A stretch of DNA of 64,000 bases from positions 11,359,396-11,423,395 of the forward strand of contig OZ007511.1 in assembly GCA_963931865.1 (NCBI GenBank), in the 5' to 3' direction. This document shows, piece after piece, positions 35,336 to 47,130 of the stretch. A model generated the notes under the pieces. It did not search any database. It saw nothing but the letters and a program-made list of their open reading frames with translations, and had not been told where the DNA came from. The stretch is from Axinella damicornis. Its lineage: Eukaryota > Porifera > Demospongiae > Axinellida > Axinellidae. A program made the position numbers and the translations under genes. How positions within the stretch are numbered: position 1 is the first letter of the stretch; every line of letters begins with the position of its first letter.

Positions 35336-36090
35336 TGGAAAATACCAGGGGGAAGCGAGAGAAATACCCGCGTGTGGAGAAATACGTGTGTGGATGACCT
35401 ATCCACCATGTGCGTCTGCACCGCGCCACAACAAGGACATGACCCGCCAGCAGTACCTAGTTTGTCGTATCTTAGCCTCCATGCAGGAGTTTCTTATTTT
35501 ATTATCAACAACAATATAAATAGCCACAGACCTTGAGAAGAAGAGGTTGAAGACTACAGGAGCAAGAGACATAAGTAGCCAAGGTTAAAGGGTTGGTCTG
35601 GGTGCCAAGTGTGAGATGTAACCAGGAAGTGATGGAAAAATACCAGGGGGAAGCAAGAGAAATACATGTGTGTGGATGGCCTATCCACTACTCAGTCGTG
35701 AAGGCCCATGTGCACCCACGCCGCGCCACAACAAGGACATGACCTACCAGCATTATGCAGTTTGTCGTATCTTAGTCCCCATGCCCGAGTTTATTTTATG
35801 CTCTATTATCAACAACAAATGTAAATTAACCATGGACTTTGAGAGGAAGAGGTTGAAGACCACAGGGGCAAGAGACATAAGTGGCCAAGGTCAAAGTGTT
35901 GGTTTGGGTGCCAAGTGTGAGGTGTAACCAGGAAGTGGTGGAAAAATACCAGGGGGAAGCGAGAGAAATACATACGTGTGGATGGCCTCTCCACTACTCG
36001 GTTGGGAAGGCCCATGTGCGCCTGCGCCGTGCCACAACAAGGGCATGACCCACCAGCAGTGCATAGATTGTCATATCTAACGCCGCCCGT
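35336..36090. repeat. About 300-bp tandem repeat, 2.5 copies, inside the retroelement
   Basis: GGAAAAATACCAGGGGGAAGC starts at about 35336, 35633 and 35939 (periods about 297 and 306). Each unit has a shared block around CACAACAAGGACATGACC. Confidence 0.8.
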
Positions 36091-37345
36091 GACCCACCGC
36101 AGTGCAAGCCAAGTACCGCAGCTATCCCCAATCAACGCACATGCCACGCGGCAACCACGCTCAGTCGATCGCCAGCAGTGGCGACCCAAAGGGAAGACAC
36201 GAAATCACAACAGCACCCACAACCTCGCCTGCCCGGTAAGCTCCAGCCCGCAAGCACCAGCGAATGACAGCGATCATGGCTGTGTGGTCACGATCCTTGT
36301 GGGGCCTTCGTAAGACTGCACTGGCATCCAACGTCGAAGAGAGCGATCGAGCAACGGCGGACGATGGCACGACAAAAAGGCACCCGCATTTCCACCACCA
36401 AGGTGAGCTTCAGCACAATTACCATCTGACTGCGTCACCTCATGATGGCGATCACGGCGGTGCAGTGAGGATTATAACGGTCGGCCATCGGCCGTTTGCC
36501 GCACCAGACGTCGAAATGGCCGTGCGCTAATGGCCCAGGACTGCCTCAGCGGCCGACCAACTACACGCGTAACGTGAGTGCTTATACTCGAGTCAGGACA
36601 ACTGCAAGGCAAGTGCGCCGGAACTCTCGCAAGTGCGGGTGGGCACTAACGCAGTGAATGTTGTCCTTACAATATAATATTATGGTGTCTGCTGCTACTT
36701 ATAATACAGAGTTGTAGCTCCAAAAATGATTATGGGTGTCGTGAATATACTTACCCGGCCACAGATGAGTCACATGAATATACTTACCATGTTACCAGGC
36801 TGTGAATACATAAACATGACAATCTCTGGATTGCCAGATAGTTGGTCTTACAGCAACTACTAACTCGCTTCCCGCGGGCTCTTCTGCGTGCATTCACGTA
36901 TGCACTAGTATCATCCCGATTCCAGCATTCACTATAATTGTAACAGTATCATCCAGTATCTACATTGCACTATATATCAGTATGACCTTTACCTTTGCAT
37001 TTAAGTAATGTCAGATCATGTCCGACCAAAAGCTAAGTTGGTCTGACATCATGTCAGATCAGGAAAGAAAAATTATAATCCTCACTGCGGTGCAGTCAGA
37101 ATCTCTGTAGACCTTTCCTACCTGCTGTGAGGTTTGATTATTTAGATTAATTACGCGGCACAATTCTTCCCCTACCAGGAGTGTAATCAACAACAAATGT
37201 AATTAAACACGGACCTTGAAGAATGAAGAGGTGGAGCCATCGTGGCCAGTGCTCTGGCCCCCACCAGATTCGAGGGCAGAGTTGCGCCCCTATGCTGTAC
37301 TGGGCACCACCCGAGGAAGACGTCACCTCGCACCTTACCAGCGCG

Positions 37346-37579
37346 TCAGCGCGTTGAGAGCGTCCGAGAGCCTGGCTCTGCTGGGCGGTGTTTGCTGACT
37401 GGTTCCCGCCGGTTGCCAGATGGGCGCCCAGTCCGCAATGACCCCTGCATGGCTGAAGCTGGAATCCGGAAATGGTCGAGCTGCCGCCCGAGTGGCCCCT
37501 CTCGACAACCTCCGGGGACCCTGAGTTGGGTGTCCTCGTCCTCTGCCTCTTCTCGTCCTCTGCCTCTTCTCGGTGGCAT
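37346..37579 (-). CDS. Gag-like N-terminus of the retroelement
   Basis: 77 codons starting MPPRRGRGREEAEDED, a basic then acidic start common at the head of retroelement Gag proteins, just inside repeat A1. It ends in TGA after a short Arg-rich stretch. Its position as first frame on the element strand is the main support. Confidence 0.4.
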   Translation of the reverse strand: MPPRRGRGREEAEDEDTQLRVPGGCREGPLGRQLDHFRIPASAMQGSLRTGRPSGNRREPVSKHRPAEPGSRTLSTR

Positions 37580-37637
37580 GGTGGGGAATACAAATCTTAG
37601 TATCTAGCTTCTAGACAGTAAGGACAGTTTCTAGGGG

Positions 37638-37829
37638 CAGAGACAGAGAGCTTAGTAGACAGATTGGAGGCTTCGCAGCTGCCGAATTGCACACGTGGCG
37701 CACTCAGCCAGCAGCTGTGCGCATGCGTCTTAGCTGATCTGCAAGCTAGATTAGGGTCTGACTTTGACCCCAGGGGAGTGGCCACCCTTTGCTTGTTAAC
37801 TATATTTAAAGCTAGCTTTAAACATCACT
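37638..37829 (-). repeat. Retroelement terminal repeat A1
   Basis: Near-identical to A2 (31492-31683). Its outer edge AAACATCACT joins AACTAGGAAAAGAG, which is continuous genomic flank at 47121. Confidence 0.85.
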
Positions 37830-38059
37830 AACTAGGAAAAGAGTCAAGTAGTAGAAGTTGCTGCAAATTAATTTGCACTGTACTGCATGGGTGAATCAAA
37901 GGTACTGGTAGCATTCCATGAGTCAAAGACTGCTGCCTATGCTCTCTCCGCCGTAGAACATAATTATGCTCTAACTGCCCAATTATAGGAAATATAGAAC
38001 AAGTCGATCATGTGTACGTCGTGATAGTATCCAATTAAGTAGCACTAATCCCATAAAGT

Positions 38060-39194
38060 AGCATGTGCACCAATTTCGTGGTTTCCGAGAGGCCTATTTT
38101 GATATACCACGATCGCACAGCTCAAGTGGTCTATCATAACAATGAATGGCATCATCTAGCTATAACACCTCTATGCACTACACCTCCTTTGCAGGATCGT
38201 GATTGCAATTGTGATCGCAATCAGCCGAGCCATAGTTTACCAGATTTTGGAAATTGAAATCAAATTAGCAAGAAAATCATCCTCTCCGTGTTGCTAACAA
38301 CTGTGAGTATCAGAGGTGTTTAGCATGGTACAAGTTGTGATGCCATAATACTCAGTGACACGCTACAAAGGCTGTTGAACAGATAGCTAAATATGATGCA
38401 AGAATTTCTTTTTGCAAAAATTAGGTTAGGTTAGGTTAGCATCCAGAGTGGCCAATCGAGTAAGTAGAATTATGGATCGAAAGTAAGAAAACTGTATCCC
38501 CTCTGCTAATGCTAGTTTTTCACATGGACATGGTCGATACTGAAATCTCAAAGATGATGATGTTTCCTAACGTTGTTAATTTGACCCTCTGTCTTTGAGG
38601 ATGATGAGCATGAGTTGATCTTAGCAACAAAATCCCAAGGGAGCCTGCCATAGCACTGTTTGTTATATGTTGGGAGTGGTGGATATTTGCTGCTGGTAAC
38701 AGCTTCTATTAAGCATTACAAGACTCAACTTCACTTCTGCTGTCTGACTTTAATTGCCTCAATTGGATAACCACTGGAACTAATTAGTGGGGTGCTGTTT
38801 ACCCTCCTTTGATAGTGGCACTGTACACTTTAAAATGAGAATGGTTGTTTTAACCAGACTCTAGTCACCCTATAGTTGCATCTCAGTGCCTCCTCCACTG
38901 TGGTGGTCGAAGAATGTACCCACAACCACAAATGTTGTGTAGCCTCACTTCTAACGTTTCGTAATTATAGGTACGTGACTTAGCTTAATTGTGTATGTCT
39001 GTTGGAGGACCTATAGTGGTCAAGCAGTGTAAATGATCTGCTCGAATGCACAGTGTTTGAAAGTGCAGCTGTTCTATAAGAAACTTGAGCTGGGTTATCT
39101 CGACAGGTTTCCTATCGGATAGCTACTAAGGCTGCATGCACTTGTGTGCTCATTCCTTGGTCACCATGCAAAGGGGCCCTGAGATGCAACTGAG
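38060..39194. other. Duplicated upstream region of multi-TM copy C
   Basis: Collinear with 47340-48470 upstream of copy E. It contains short palindromes (GATTGCAATTGTGATCGCAATC; TTGATATACCAC...GTGGTCTATCA) and four tandem TTAGGT near 38423-38442. No gene recognised. Confidence 0.6.
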
Positions 39195-39249
39195 GTGACC
39201 ACAGTCTGGTTAAAACAAGTTAACCCTTCTCGTTTTACAGTGATATTGT

Positions 39250-40924
39250 CTGCACTAAAGAGCGTGAATAGTGCCTCGGCCAGATATGTTGACACTGCTG
39301 GCCCTAGCTTTGATCTCTGGAAGTACATCTCAGATTGCATTTTGATGCTGATATGTCAAGTGCTAAACAAGCCTAATTAAGAAGACAGCAAGCCTCATGA
39401 GATGAAAAATTGCACGCTCAAAATCGGTGCCAAGACTGTCACTGCTCCACTGTCAACTATGAACAAATTAGGCCAGGTAAATGGAGATACAATGAACTAC
39501 AAAGTACTTGGACGTGTACTTGCTGCCAGCTGGTGTATATTCATCCTATTCCAGCTAGGATGGTTTTGGGGGACGCATGATGCAAAAAGACAACAACCAT
39601 CTTTTTGGACTCATTGCAGCGACTGTGTGTGGCATGATTTGCGGAGTAGCAGTGAAGGTGGTGGACTTGACGCAGGAGCATGGGCTAACCAACTAAGGAG
39701 ATCGTGTGCTATGTGGTAGTACTACTGAACATCTTTGCACTGTGCACTGTTGTGCCTGGTGGTCAGTCATTCATAGCGTACTTCATAGTGTACCATGGCC
39801 TTATCAAGGCGAAAGCAGATACACGCAAGCACCTCTTCCTAGCTGTTGGAGTGTACAGCTTGTGGATCTATCTCACAACGAAGGAGTTCTTGTCTGTTGA
39901 CTGGTGGTTTGTTGCAGTAACTGTTGCCATTGCCACATTGTGGTCCATCCTGAACAAGCTTTTCTGCATGGGTGATACCTTTGCAAACCGGTTCAGTGTA
40001 CGCATCATTATCCTTATGGCCAACCTTGTTGCATTCAACTATGACAGGTTTGTTGCACCTGCTCTCATAATGGTTGCACAGATCTGTGTGTATGCAACCA
40101 CTAAGATGATTGCCGAAATGCAGACTTGGTACACTTCATCAAAGCGAGAAGACCTGGTCGCAAAGAACTACCTCACCATTGAGCTGTTCACCATACTTGG
40201 AGCAGTTCAGTGGCTACTAACATACATTTTGATGCTGTGGGAAGGAGTGCGACTTGGCACTGGTCCATGGCCAGTTAACCTTGGGTCGTACTATCTCGTG
40301 TGGGAGTTCTTGGATAGTTATTTGGATTATTTCAACAAGGGGGCTTATACAAGAAAAAATTTTCAACTGCCTAAAAGAGTACTGTATGCACTCTACTTTG
40401 TTATGGATGCTGGATTACACATTCTGTTTGTTGTTTATGGACTTGGAATGCCAACAGATGAGTTTGATCTTGGAAATTCCCACACGGTACAGAGCAGGTT
40501 CTTGTACCTAACAGCACTGATTGCCATGTGGATGATGGTGTTTACACTTTGCTCCAAACATGGATTGGGTCGAGAAATCAAGTACTGTGGGTACGCTATC
40601 CAATGTGTCCACCATACCTCTGTAGTGAGACTTCCTGTATACGCCTCATCCCCACTCCTGATGACAGCAGCGTGGTCTTCCACATTAGGAAACTGTTGCT
40701 ATATTCCTAAGATCTGTTCGCCTTCTTTTCCAAAGCCAAAAATGTTGTTTTCCATGTTTGCCATTGGACTGGTGGTTGTGAGTGTCCTCAGCAACATCTT
40801 CCATCATGAGTTACGTGCAATGCCTGCATCTCAGCATTCCTTCATTGCAGGAATGTGGCTCATCTTTGTTGTTATTGCGATGACTTTTGCACATCATTGG
40901 TGGAAAGACAAGATTTGTTATTGA
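39250..40924 (+). pseudogene. Multi-TM family, copy C (N-terminal frameshifts)
   Basis: The long frame 39704-40924 (406 codons) is intact from CYVVVLLNIF to the C-terminus HHWWKDKICY and keeps every conserved signature. The N-terminal part is homologous to copy E but broken: a stop after MLICQVLNKPN, a 4-nt gain (CTAG) near 39553 and an 8-nt loss near 39689. The net shift is not a multiple of three, so the parts do not join. A shorter protein from an internal ATG would lack the first two membrane segments. Recently decayed, nearest relative copy E. Confidence 0.8.
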
Positions 40925-42292
40925 CCATTCCTTTATTAGGTTGTTTTGCTTTGCTTTTGTAGCCCCCCAATGCATAGCTGTTAGTAAGAGACGGCTATTT
41001 ATAATTTATGTGCACATTAAGTATTGCACTTAAGGTTACGATGTACTATTCAATTAATTTTTTTGCTGGTAACTTTGCTGCTTTATATCTCAGGAACTAT
41101 AACAGATATTAGTCTGAAACAAGTTCCATTCCAACATTACAACACCAAATGAAACTCCTGGAACAGGAGAGTAAAATGCCCCAGGGTATTTGGACCTAGG
41201 CAACTAGACTCACTGCTCAAGCACTCTTGCGTCAAATTACTGAGGCAGACTGGAGCCCAACCCTCAAATTCTCTGGCACTACTACGCAGTATTTGCTAGG
41301 TCGTGATGAAGAGATATTCGGTGATCTGTGTATATTTTTAGCTATGTGCACAAAAACTTACCGGATCATCCAAGAAGAGCGTGCTCTAGGCGTGCATAAT
41401 CTTCGTTTCGTGCCCAAATTTTGTGATTTCTTTTCATGCCGCCCTGCAAAATACACCAGGCTACCCGTGCAACAAGTCAAAACACGTGAGAAACAATTTC
41501 CCTTCGTAAAATTTGACGCAAGGTATAAGGCCTCATTAGTCTGTGGTTAACCCATTGCACCCCGTAGCAGCCAAATGAGCCCGGAGGATACCCATAAGGC
41601 CATAAGAATTTATATAGGGGGTTTAATATTAGGCGTTAATACTTTGTACATGTTATTCTGCTTCTTTAAGCTTCTTGCAGTAGTAGGTAATGAGTTAATT
41701 GAATTTGTAACACGTTTACATGTACCGCTTCCGCTATGAATAATGTTATCTCATTGTTTTATGTAAACAATCTGGCAGCTGCCTCCAACTTGTACATCGT
41801 AACCTCTTGAACCTTCTATTGTCATTGCTAAACTTCTGTCACTCTTCTTTTCAGGTGGTGTTCCTGGCCAATTTAGCACTCCCTAAGGGGCCAGACACTG
41901 TGATTGTGAGATAATCATTCAATTATGCGTAGGTTTCTATGGCAATAACTAAAGCATAGATACAGAACAGGTGTGTGCAAGAATGAGAATGGTGTGCATC
42001 ACAACCCCCTTGCCCTGAAGTGCATGTGAAGCTACCTGAAATTTGAGGCATTTTTCAATGGCTGGGCACATGCACTGAGAAAATAGAATGACTTATAGCT
42101 AGTTAGTACACACTTGTCAGATGCAGCACTATTTTCCATTAGATCATAGTTCAAGGACTACTTAAACACAGTTTCAAGTACATGGGTATGCAGCAGGAAC
42201 ATGCAATCATACCAGCGTGCAAAATTCTGAACCCTTTGAAGGGACTGATGTGTTGGTGTCCCTGTCGATGAACTCTTCCCTATCCACATGCA
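40925..42292. other. Intergenic, with a 107-codon open frame
   Basis: The open frame 41227-41550 shows no recognisable motif and ends just before TTAACCCATTGCACCCCG, which resembles the TTAACCC ends of elements elsewhere. It may be part of a repeat. Confidence 0.4.
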
Positions 42293-42432
42293 TGCTAGTT
42301 AGTACGTAGGGATAACATGAGTGGTGCTCTGTTAACGGCTAAACTCTTTCCTGATGGTGGACTGCTACATTGACTGGAGAGTTCAACCAACAGAGCACCA
42401 CTCATGTTACATACTGTTCGCTACTAACTAGC
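42293..42432. mobile_element. 140-bp hairpin repeat, GCTAGTTAGTA ends
   Basis: GCTAGTTAGTAC and ATAACATGAGTGGTGCTCTG on the left pair with CAGAGCACCACTCATGTTA and CTACTAACTAGC on the right, with a few unpaired bases. Confidence 0.75.
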
Positions 42433-42869
42433 AGTCCAACTCAGAATGTTGGTTGACTATAGGACTATTGGATTATTGACCTTTGACCATTATCTGCTAA
42501 GATTTCACATTGTAACTACAAAGTGTTTAAAAAAAATGTTGATATAAAATTAGGGGGTTAGAATGTACGGTCATTTGCATCAAAAGTTGGAAAATACCTG
42601 TTCGCAGGTTTTAAAAATTGTGAGATAAAAGGATACTAGGACAGTAGCTACAGAATGATCTGTTCACAGTTAAAAATTTGAAATTAGGGTTGGTAACATA
42701 CTGTAGTTTTGAAATGACGAAACTAGGGTTATGTGTATTACCTCAACAATCAATAAAATTAGGGCCAGCACTACTACAAGATCACAACCACAAACACAAT
42801 GCATAATACTGGGTGTCCCGTCTTGACATAATGTATATATAGGGTATAGGATATAATGTTAGGTTGTGT

Positions 42870-44102
42870 TTATGGTGTAGTGTTCTTGGCAATGGCATTC
42901 AACTCTTGCAATACATCATGCATAGTTGGGCGGCTTGCAGGGCTCTCATCTGTGCAGGAAATAATCAAGCCACGTAGGGATGGCCATTTCCTGGAAACTT
43001 CGTGTACCATTTTTGGAAACTTTTCAATGCTAGGAAAATGGTTGACTGCAACTTCACAAACTACAATACCGTAGCTATAAACGTCCACCTTCGGTGTCTG
43101 AGGAACAGCTGTGTCCTTGCGAATTTCAGGTGCTGTATATACAGGTGCTCCTGGGCCAGTGGTTTTTGCCTCCCTTGCCAGTTTTGCTGAACCAAAGTCT
43201 GAGAGTTTTGCCTTCCACTGTCTGCGCTTTTCCTCTAGCAGCACATTCGATGAGCTAACATCTCAATGGATGATGCACCCGTGGTGATGCCTGTGCAGGT
43301 AGTTTAGGGCAGCAGCCACATGTCTGAAGATGCACAACTTGCCTTGGTCGTTGAGCAGATTTCTTTCGTAGGACTCCCGCAAAGTCATGTCAAGAAGCTC
43401 TGTGACGATGAGTGGGTCTCCTCTGTCGTCAATGACAGCAGCAATGAGTTGGACGATGTTGGGGTGTCGAATCTGTGCCATGATGCGGATCTCCCGGCGA
43501 ATGAGAGTTACTGACTCTGAGTCCGTGATTAGTCCATGGAGACATTTGACTGCTACCTCCTGATCTTGATAAAGCCCCTTCACTACATAGCCCCAAGCAC
43601 CATTGCCAAGAAACTCCTGCATGTTCAGTGTTACATCTGCTCTTGGGACTTCCCAGAATTCACCTTCCTGGGACTGTTGGGTTGTTGAGGCGAGTCGATT
43701 TGAGGCTGTTTCAACTTGGTTTTCAAGAGTACGAACTTGAGATTGTAATTCTTCATTCTTAGCTTTGAATTCAGCTGTTGCTTGCTCTTCTCGATTCTTT
43801 GCAGCCTGAACCTGTGATTGCAGCTCTTTATTTTTAGCTTCGAGTTTGGCTGTTGCTTGCTCTTCTCGTTTCTTTGCAGCCTCAAATGCCATTATGTTCT
43901 GTTGAAGAAGTTTCTGCAGTCGTTTCACATGCTCACCGCTTTCTTCCTTGGGAAGATCTCGTGCGTGACCTCTAATGACATCTGGTGGGGGAGATCTAAG
44001 ACAATCATCTTGTGCTTCTAATTCCTTGTACAGAGGAACACGCGTTTGGGAAGGTTTGTCGCTGCCACTTTGTTCACCCACTTGGTGTTGATTTGCAGCC
44101 AT
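42870..44102 (-). pseudogene. TKL-type protein kinase with N-terminal coiled coil; stop codon in the HRD motif
   Basis: 410 codons from ATG at 44102. Residues 58-140 are a Lys/Glu/Gln-rich coiled coil containing a 2-fold repeat (KREEQATAKLEAKNKELQSQ and a variant). The kinase domain starts near 150: glycine loop GNGAWG (166-171), VAVK lysine (K186), RREIRIM helix-C Glu (E204), catalytic loop IIH-stop-DVSSSN (279-286), DFG (302-304), YTAPE (322-326), and a C-lobe with Arg in SRPTMHDVL. One TGA at 43263-43265 stands where the HRD Arg codon belongs, one base from CGA. Everything else is open and conserved. The fold and DVxxxN loop fit tyrosine-kinase-like Ser/Thr kinases, which are expanded in sponges. 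Single exon. Confidence 0.75.
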
Positions 44103-44392
44103 CCACTGCTGGTGACACTTAGTGACAGGTTGTTCCCACACTGTGCATATATAGTGCACATGCAACAGCTATCAAATTTTAGACAGCCTATAGCTAGCTA
44201 CAAACTCTCACAGCAAATAGCCTGCTGGTACTGTACAATCCAGCAGCATGCATATGACTGACTACCTTATTCACACCACAATATGACTCGGCTACATGGT
44301 GAAATAATAGAGCGGAAACAATCATTGGATCTAACTGGCTGTATAATATGTTGAAGGTATGGAATTATGCGGTGGCCCTGGAGGTCGCGTCT

Positions 44393-44660
44393 AATGCATA
44401 GGGCCTATGGCCTAATGACGTAATACCCAATGCACAATACCTAATACACGATAGACTTAATACCTGACACCCGATGCATAATACGCCTAATACCTATGAC
44501 CTAACGCGCAATTACCCAATACGCGACAGACGCAATACCTGATACCCGATACACAATATGCCTAATACCTACGACCTAACGCCGCAATACCCAAAGCGTA
44601 ATACCTAATTATATCCAACACGGAATAGCCCTAATGTCGCAATGCCCCGCAATTGGGGCT
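44393..44660. repeat. Degenerate repeat of AATACCTAATAC-like words
   Basis: Dense array of CCTAATAC, CAATACC and CGATACAC words with a longer unit of about 90-100 bp present about twice (TGCCTAATACCTACGACCTA and a variant). No coding. Confidence 0.65.
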
Positions 44661-45458
44661 CACTAAGTTCGCACGATCTGAGGATATGATGTCATGTGTG
44701 TATGGTATGCTTATCAAACTAGCTGACATTGATCTAGCTTAAATCTACCTGCTTGTTGCCAGGGGTATTATGCTTGTTAATATACAATCCATTTGCCTTG
44801 TTAATATTGAGTTAGACCATGCACTTTGTCTTCAGCAGCAACTTAGAGTCCGTATTGCATAATTATGCAAGATCTACTGACCATACAGAAGATATAGCTC
44901 AATATTGAACCAAATTGCCGTGCTAGTGCGAGGCTTGCTCATGCTCACCAATTCACTTTAATTCCTTGGAGCAGGATTATATTGCACTGTATATTCTGGT
45001 GTGCCTCTGACAGTGGAAGCACTCTCACTCTCAAGGTAGCCATAATAGCTCCCTACTGTGCATTGCAAGAGTCAACATGAATATCACATCGTGCATGCAT
45101 TTCTAACCTGTTGTGGCATTATTTTAGCAGGGAACTGTCTTAATTAGATAACAATGACTAGCCCTATCAAATAAAGTACATATGGGGTGAATAGTGCATG
45201 GCACTGTTACTCTGTGCTGCCTCTGAAAGAGGCACTGTTTAGTCTGCTCTATAGGGTGTGAACTTGCAGCTATTCTCTGCCAGACGTGGCTCTTTGATCT
45301 AATGTGTGACCGGCTCCAACCTGATGCACTTCTGTTTACAGTAACTGTAGCCTACTGTAACTATTTATTTCCTGAGGTCGATTACTGTGTTTAGTCATAT
45401 GCTCTGAATTTTACTACTGCCGCGTGTGGCCAAGTGCTGAAGCAAGATTTAAGTAGCT

Positions 45459-46640
45459 ATGTCTCTAAGAGAACTGGAAGCCATTCAGGATGAACCATTG
45501 CATGCCAACGTTGGGGCAACGGCTGTCATTGCTCCATTATCACCTGTGAACAAATCAGGCAAAGAAGCTGGAGGTACACTAAACTACAAAGTACTTGGAC
45601 GTGTTCTTGCTGCCGGCTTGTGTATGTTCATGTTACTGAAGGATGGACCGTGGGGAGGCACGACACAAAGGGTCAACAGTCATCACTTGGGACTCACTGC
45701 AGCCATTGTGTGTGGCATCATTTCTGGAGTAGCAATAAAGGTGGTGGAGTTGGTGCGGAAGCATGGCCTAAAGATATCCACAGCTAAAGAGAACATTTGC
45801 TATTTGATGGTACTACTGAACATCTTTGCACTGTGCACTGTTGTGCCTGGTGGTCAGTCATTCATAGCGTACTTCATAGTGTACCATGGGCTTATCCAGG
45901 CAAAGGTAGAGACTCACAAGCACCTTGTCCTAGCTCTTGGAGTGTACAGCTTGTGGATCTATCTTACAGTGAAGGAGTTCTTGTCTGTTGACTGGTGGTT
46001 TGTTACAGTTACCGTTGCCATCGCTACATTGTCAGGGGCGGCGGCACGGGGGGGGCAAGGGGGGCAAGCGCCCCCCCCCAAAAATATTTAGGGGGGGCAT
46101 CGCCCCCCTAACTCCTAGCTAGCTACTAATAAACGGCCAACGGCTGCCCTATACTTAGTACTAGGCTGACTCGGCTAACCTTGTGATGTACGCGAATCGA
46201 GTTGCTGATCTGGCGCAGCATCGATCCTCATACATCTGGAACGCGCAGTACAAAGCACGAAGGTGCCACGAGAGCCCATCCTGATAACTGAAAAATGAAG
46301 GCGAAAAATTTTTCCGCGCTTCGCGCGGACTGATCGTCGCTACGCGCCTCTATGCACTGCCTTCGGCAGCGTGCGTAGGCTACGCCACTGGCTTGCCCCC
46401 CCAATTGTAAATACGTGCCGCCGCCCCTGATTGTGGTCCATCCTGAACATGGTTCTTCACATGGACAAGACCTTTGCAAACAAGTTCAGAATACACATCA
46501 TTGTTCTTATGGCCTGCTTTGTTACTTTCAACTATGACAGATTTGTTGCACCGGCTCTCGTAATGGTTGTACAGATTTTCGCATATACTACCGTAAAGAT
46601 GATTGCGAAAACACAGACTTGGTACATTACATCAAAGTGA
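45459..46640 (+). pseudogene. Multi-TM family, copy D (split by MITE, 3' deleted)
   Basis: Begins at ATG 45459 (MSLRELEAIQDE) and reads normally through VDWWFVTVTVAIATL. Then a 397-bp MITE interrupts at 46033. The rest resumes at 46430 (WSILNMVLHMDKTFANKF) and ends at TGA (46638-46640), where the intact copies have the Arg codon of SKRED. Beyond that, about 690 nt are deleted, exactly as in copy B. The 5' half gives the best evidence for the family's true N-terminus: a single exon with ATG about 45 codons before the KVLGRVL motif. Confidence 0.85.
46033..46429. mobile_element. 397-bp MITE with CAGGGGCGGCGGCAC ends, inside copy D
   Basis: Left end CAGGGGCGGCGGCACG, right end CGTGCCGCCGCCCCTG (perfect 16-bp inverted repeat). 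Target duplication ATTGT (46028-46032 and 46430-46434); uninterrupted paralogs read ACATTGTGGTCC. Internal TTCCGCGCTTCGCGCGGAC is palindromic. Confidence 0.88.
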
Positions 46641-47116
46641 GAAGACCTGCATCTCAGTATTCCATTAGCATGTGGCTCATTGATCACTGCCATTGTGATG
46701 ACTTTCGGACGTCATTAGTTGAAAAACATGCATTATTATGTGTAAGCGCCTGTACATGATAGTTATTAAGACAGCTATATTGTGTCTGCACTAACTTACT
46801 AGGCATTGTAATCCAATTATCTCACACCTCTTGAGTTTCACTGACTTGTCCCAGGGCAGGTATATATTATATAATGATGTCATCAATGTGCATTCCCAAG
46901 ACAATGAAATACCTTGAGGAATCTATGGACTACAACTAACAATAAATCAACCCATCATGAGCTTATATAAATATGGTGTCTATTATTACTAAGCAATAAG
47001 CATGAAGGTTGCTAACTTATAAGGCACTTATAACTGTGAATTCAATAGTTTTCGCTTTTCAATAGAGCCCCAAAGCCATTGTTGTTTATCTTTATCATAA
47101 TAATAAACATGCTGTG

Positions 47117-47130
47117 TAAGTAACTAGGAA
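47117..47130. other. Empty site for the YR retroelement
   Basis: GTAAGTAACTAGGA, uninterrupted here, is split by 6.9 kb at 30943/37831 in the paralogous block. Confidence 0.85.

Larger units (their letters stand above)
30944..37830 (-). mobile_element. PAT/Ngaro-type tyrosine-recombinase retrotransposon (DIRS order), 6.9 kb, decayed
   Basis: Read on the minus strand the order is A1 (37829-37638), gag-like frame, reverse transcriptase, tyrosine recombinase, B1 (about 31970-31684), A2 (31683-31492), B2 (31212-30944). A1 matches A2 and B1 matches B2, so the element has split direct repeats, the hallmark of PAT/Ngaro-type YR elements. The left edge is TGCTGTAAGT|TAACAAGC and the right edge AAACATCACT|AACTAGG. 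The paralogous locus at 47111-47130 reads GCTGTGTAAGTAACTAGG with no insert and no target duplication, as expected for YR integration. The B1-A2 junction repeats the joined ends of the element. The coding parts are broken (see separate entries). Confidence 0.85.

Noticed and set aside
30944..37830. Reading the direct repeats as LTRs of an LTR retrotransposon
   Set aside because: The repeats are split (A1 ... B1-A2-B2), there is no target duplication, and the enzyme is a tyrosine recombinase, not a DDE integrase.
38423..38442. (TTAGGT)3-4, telomere-like repeat
   Set aside because: Too short, and TTAGGT is not the usual animal telomere unit; a simple microsatellite.
41227..41550. 107-codon open frame
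   Set aside because: No motif, no splice context, adjacent to TTAACCC repeat-like ends; not supported as a gene.
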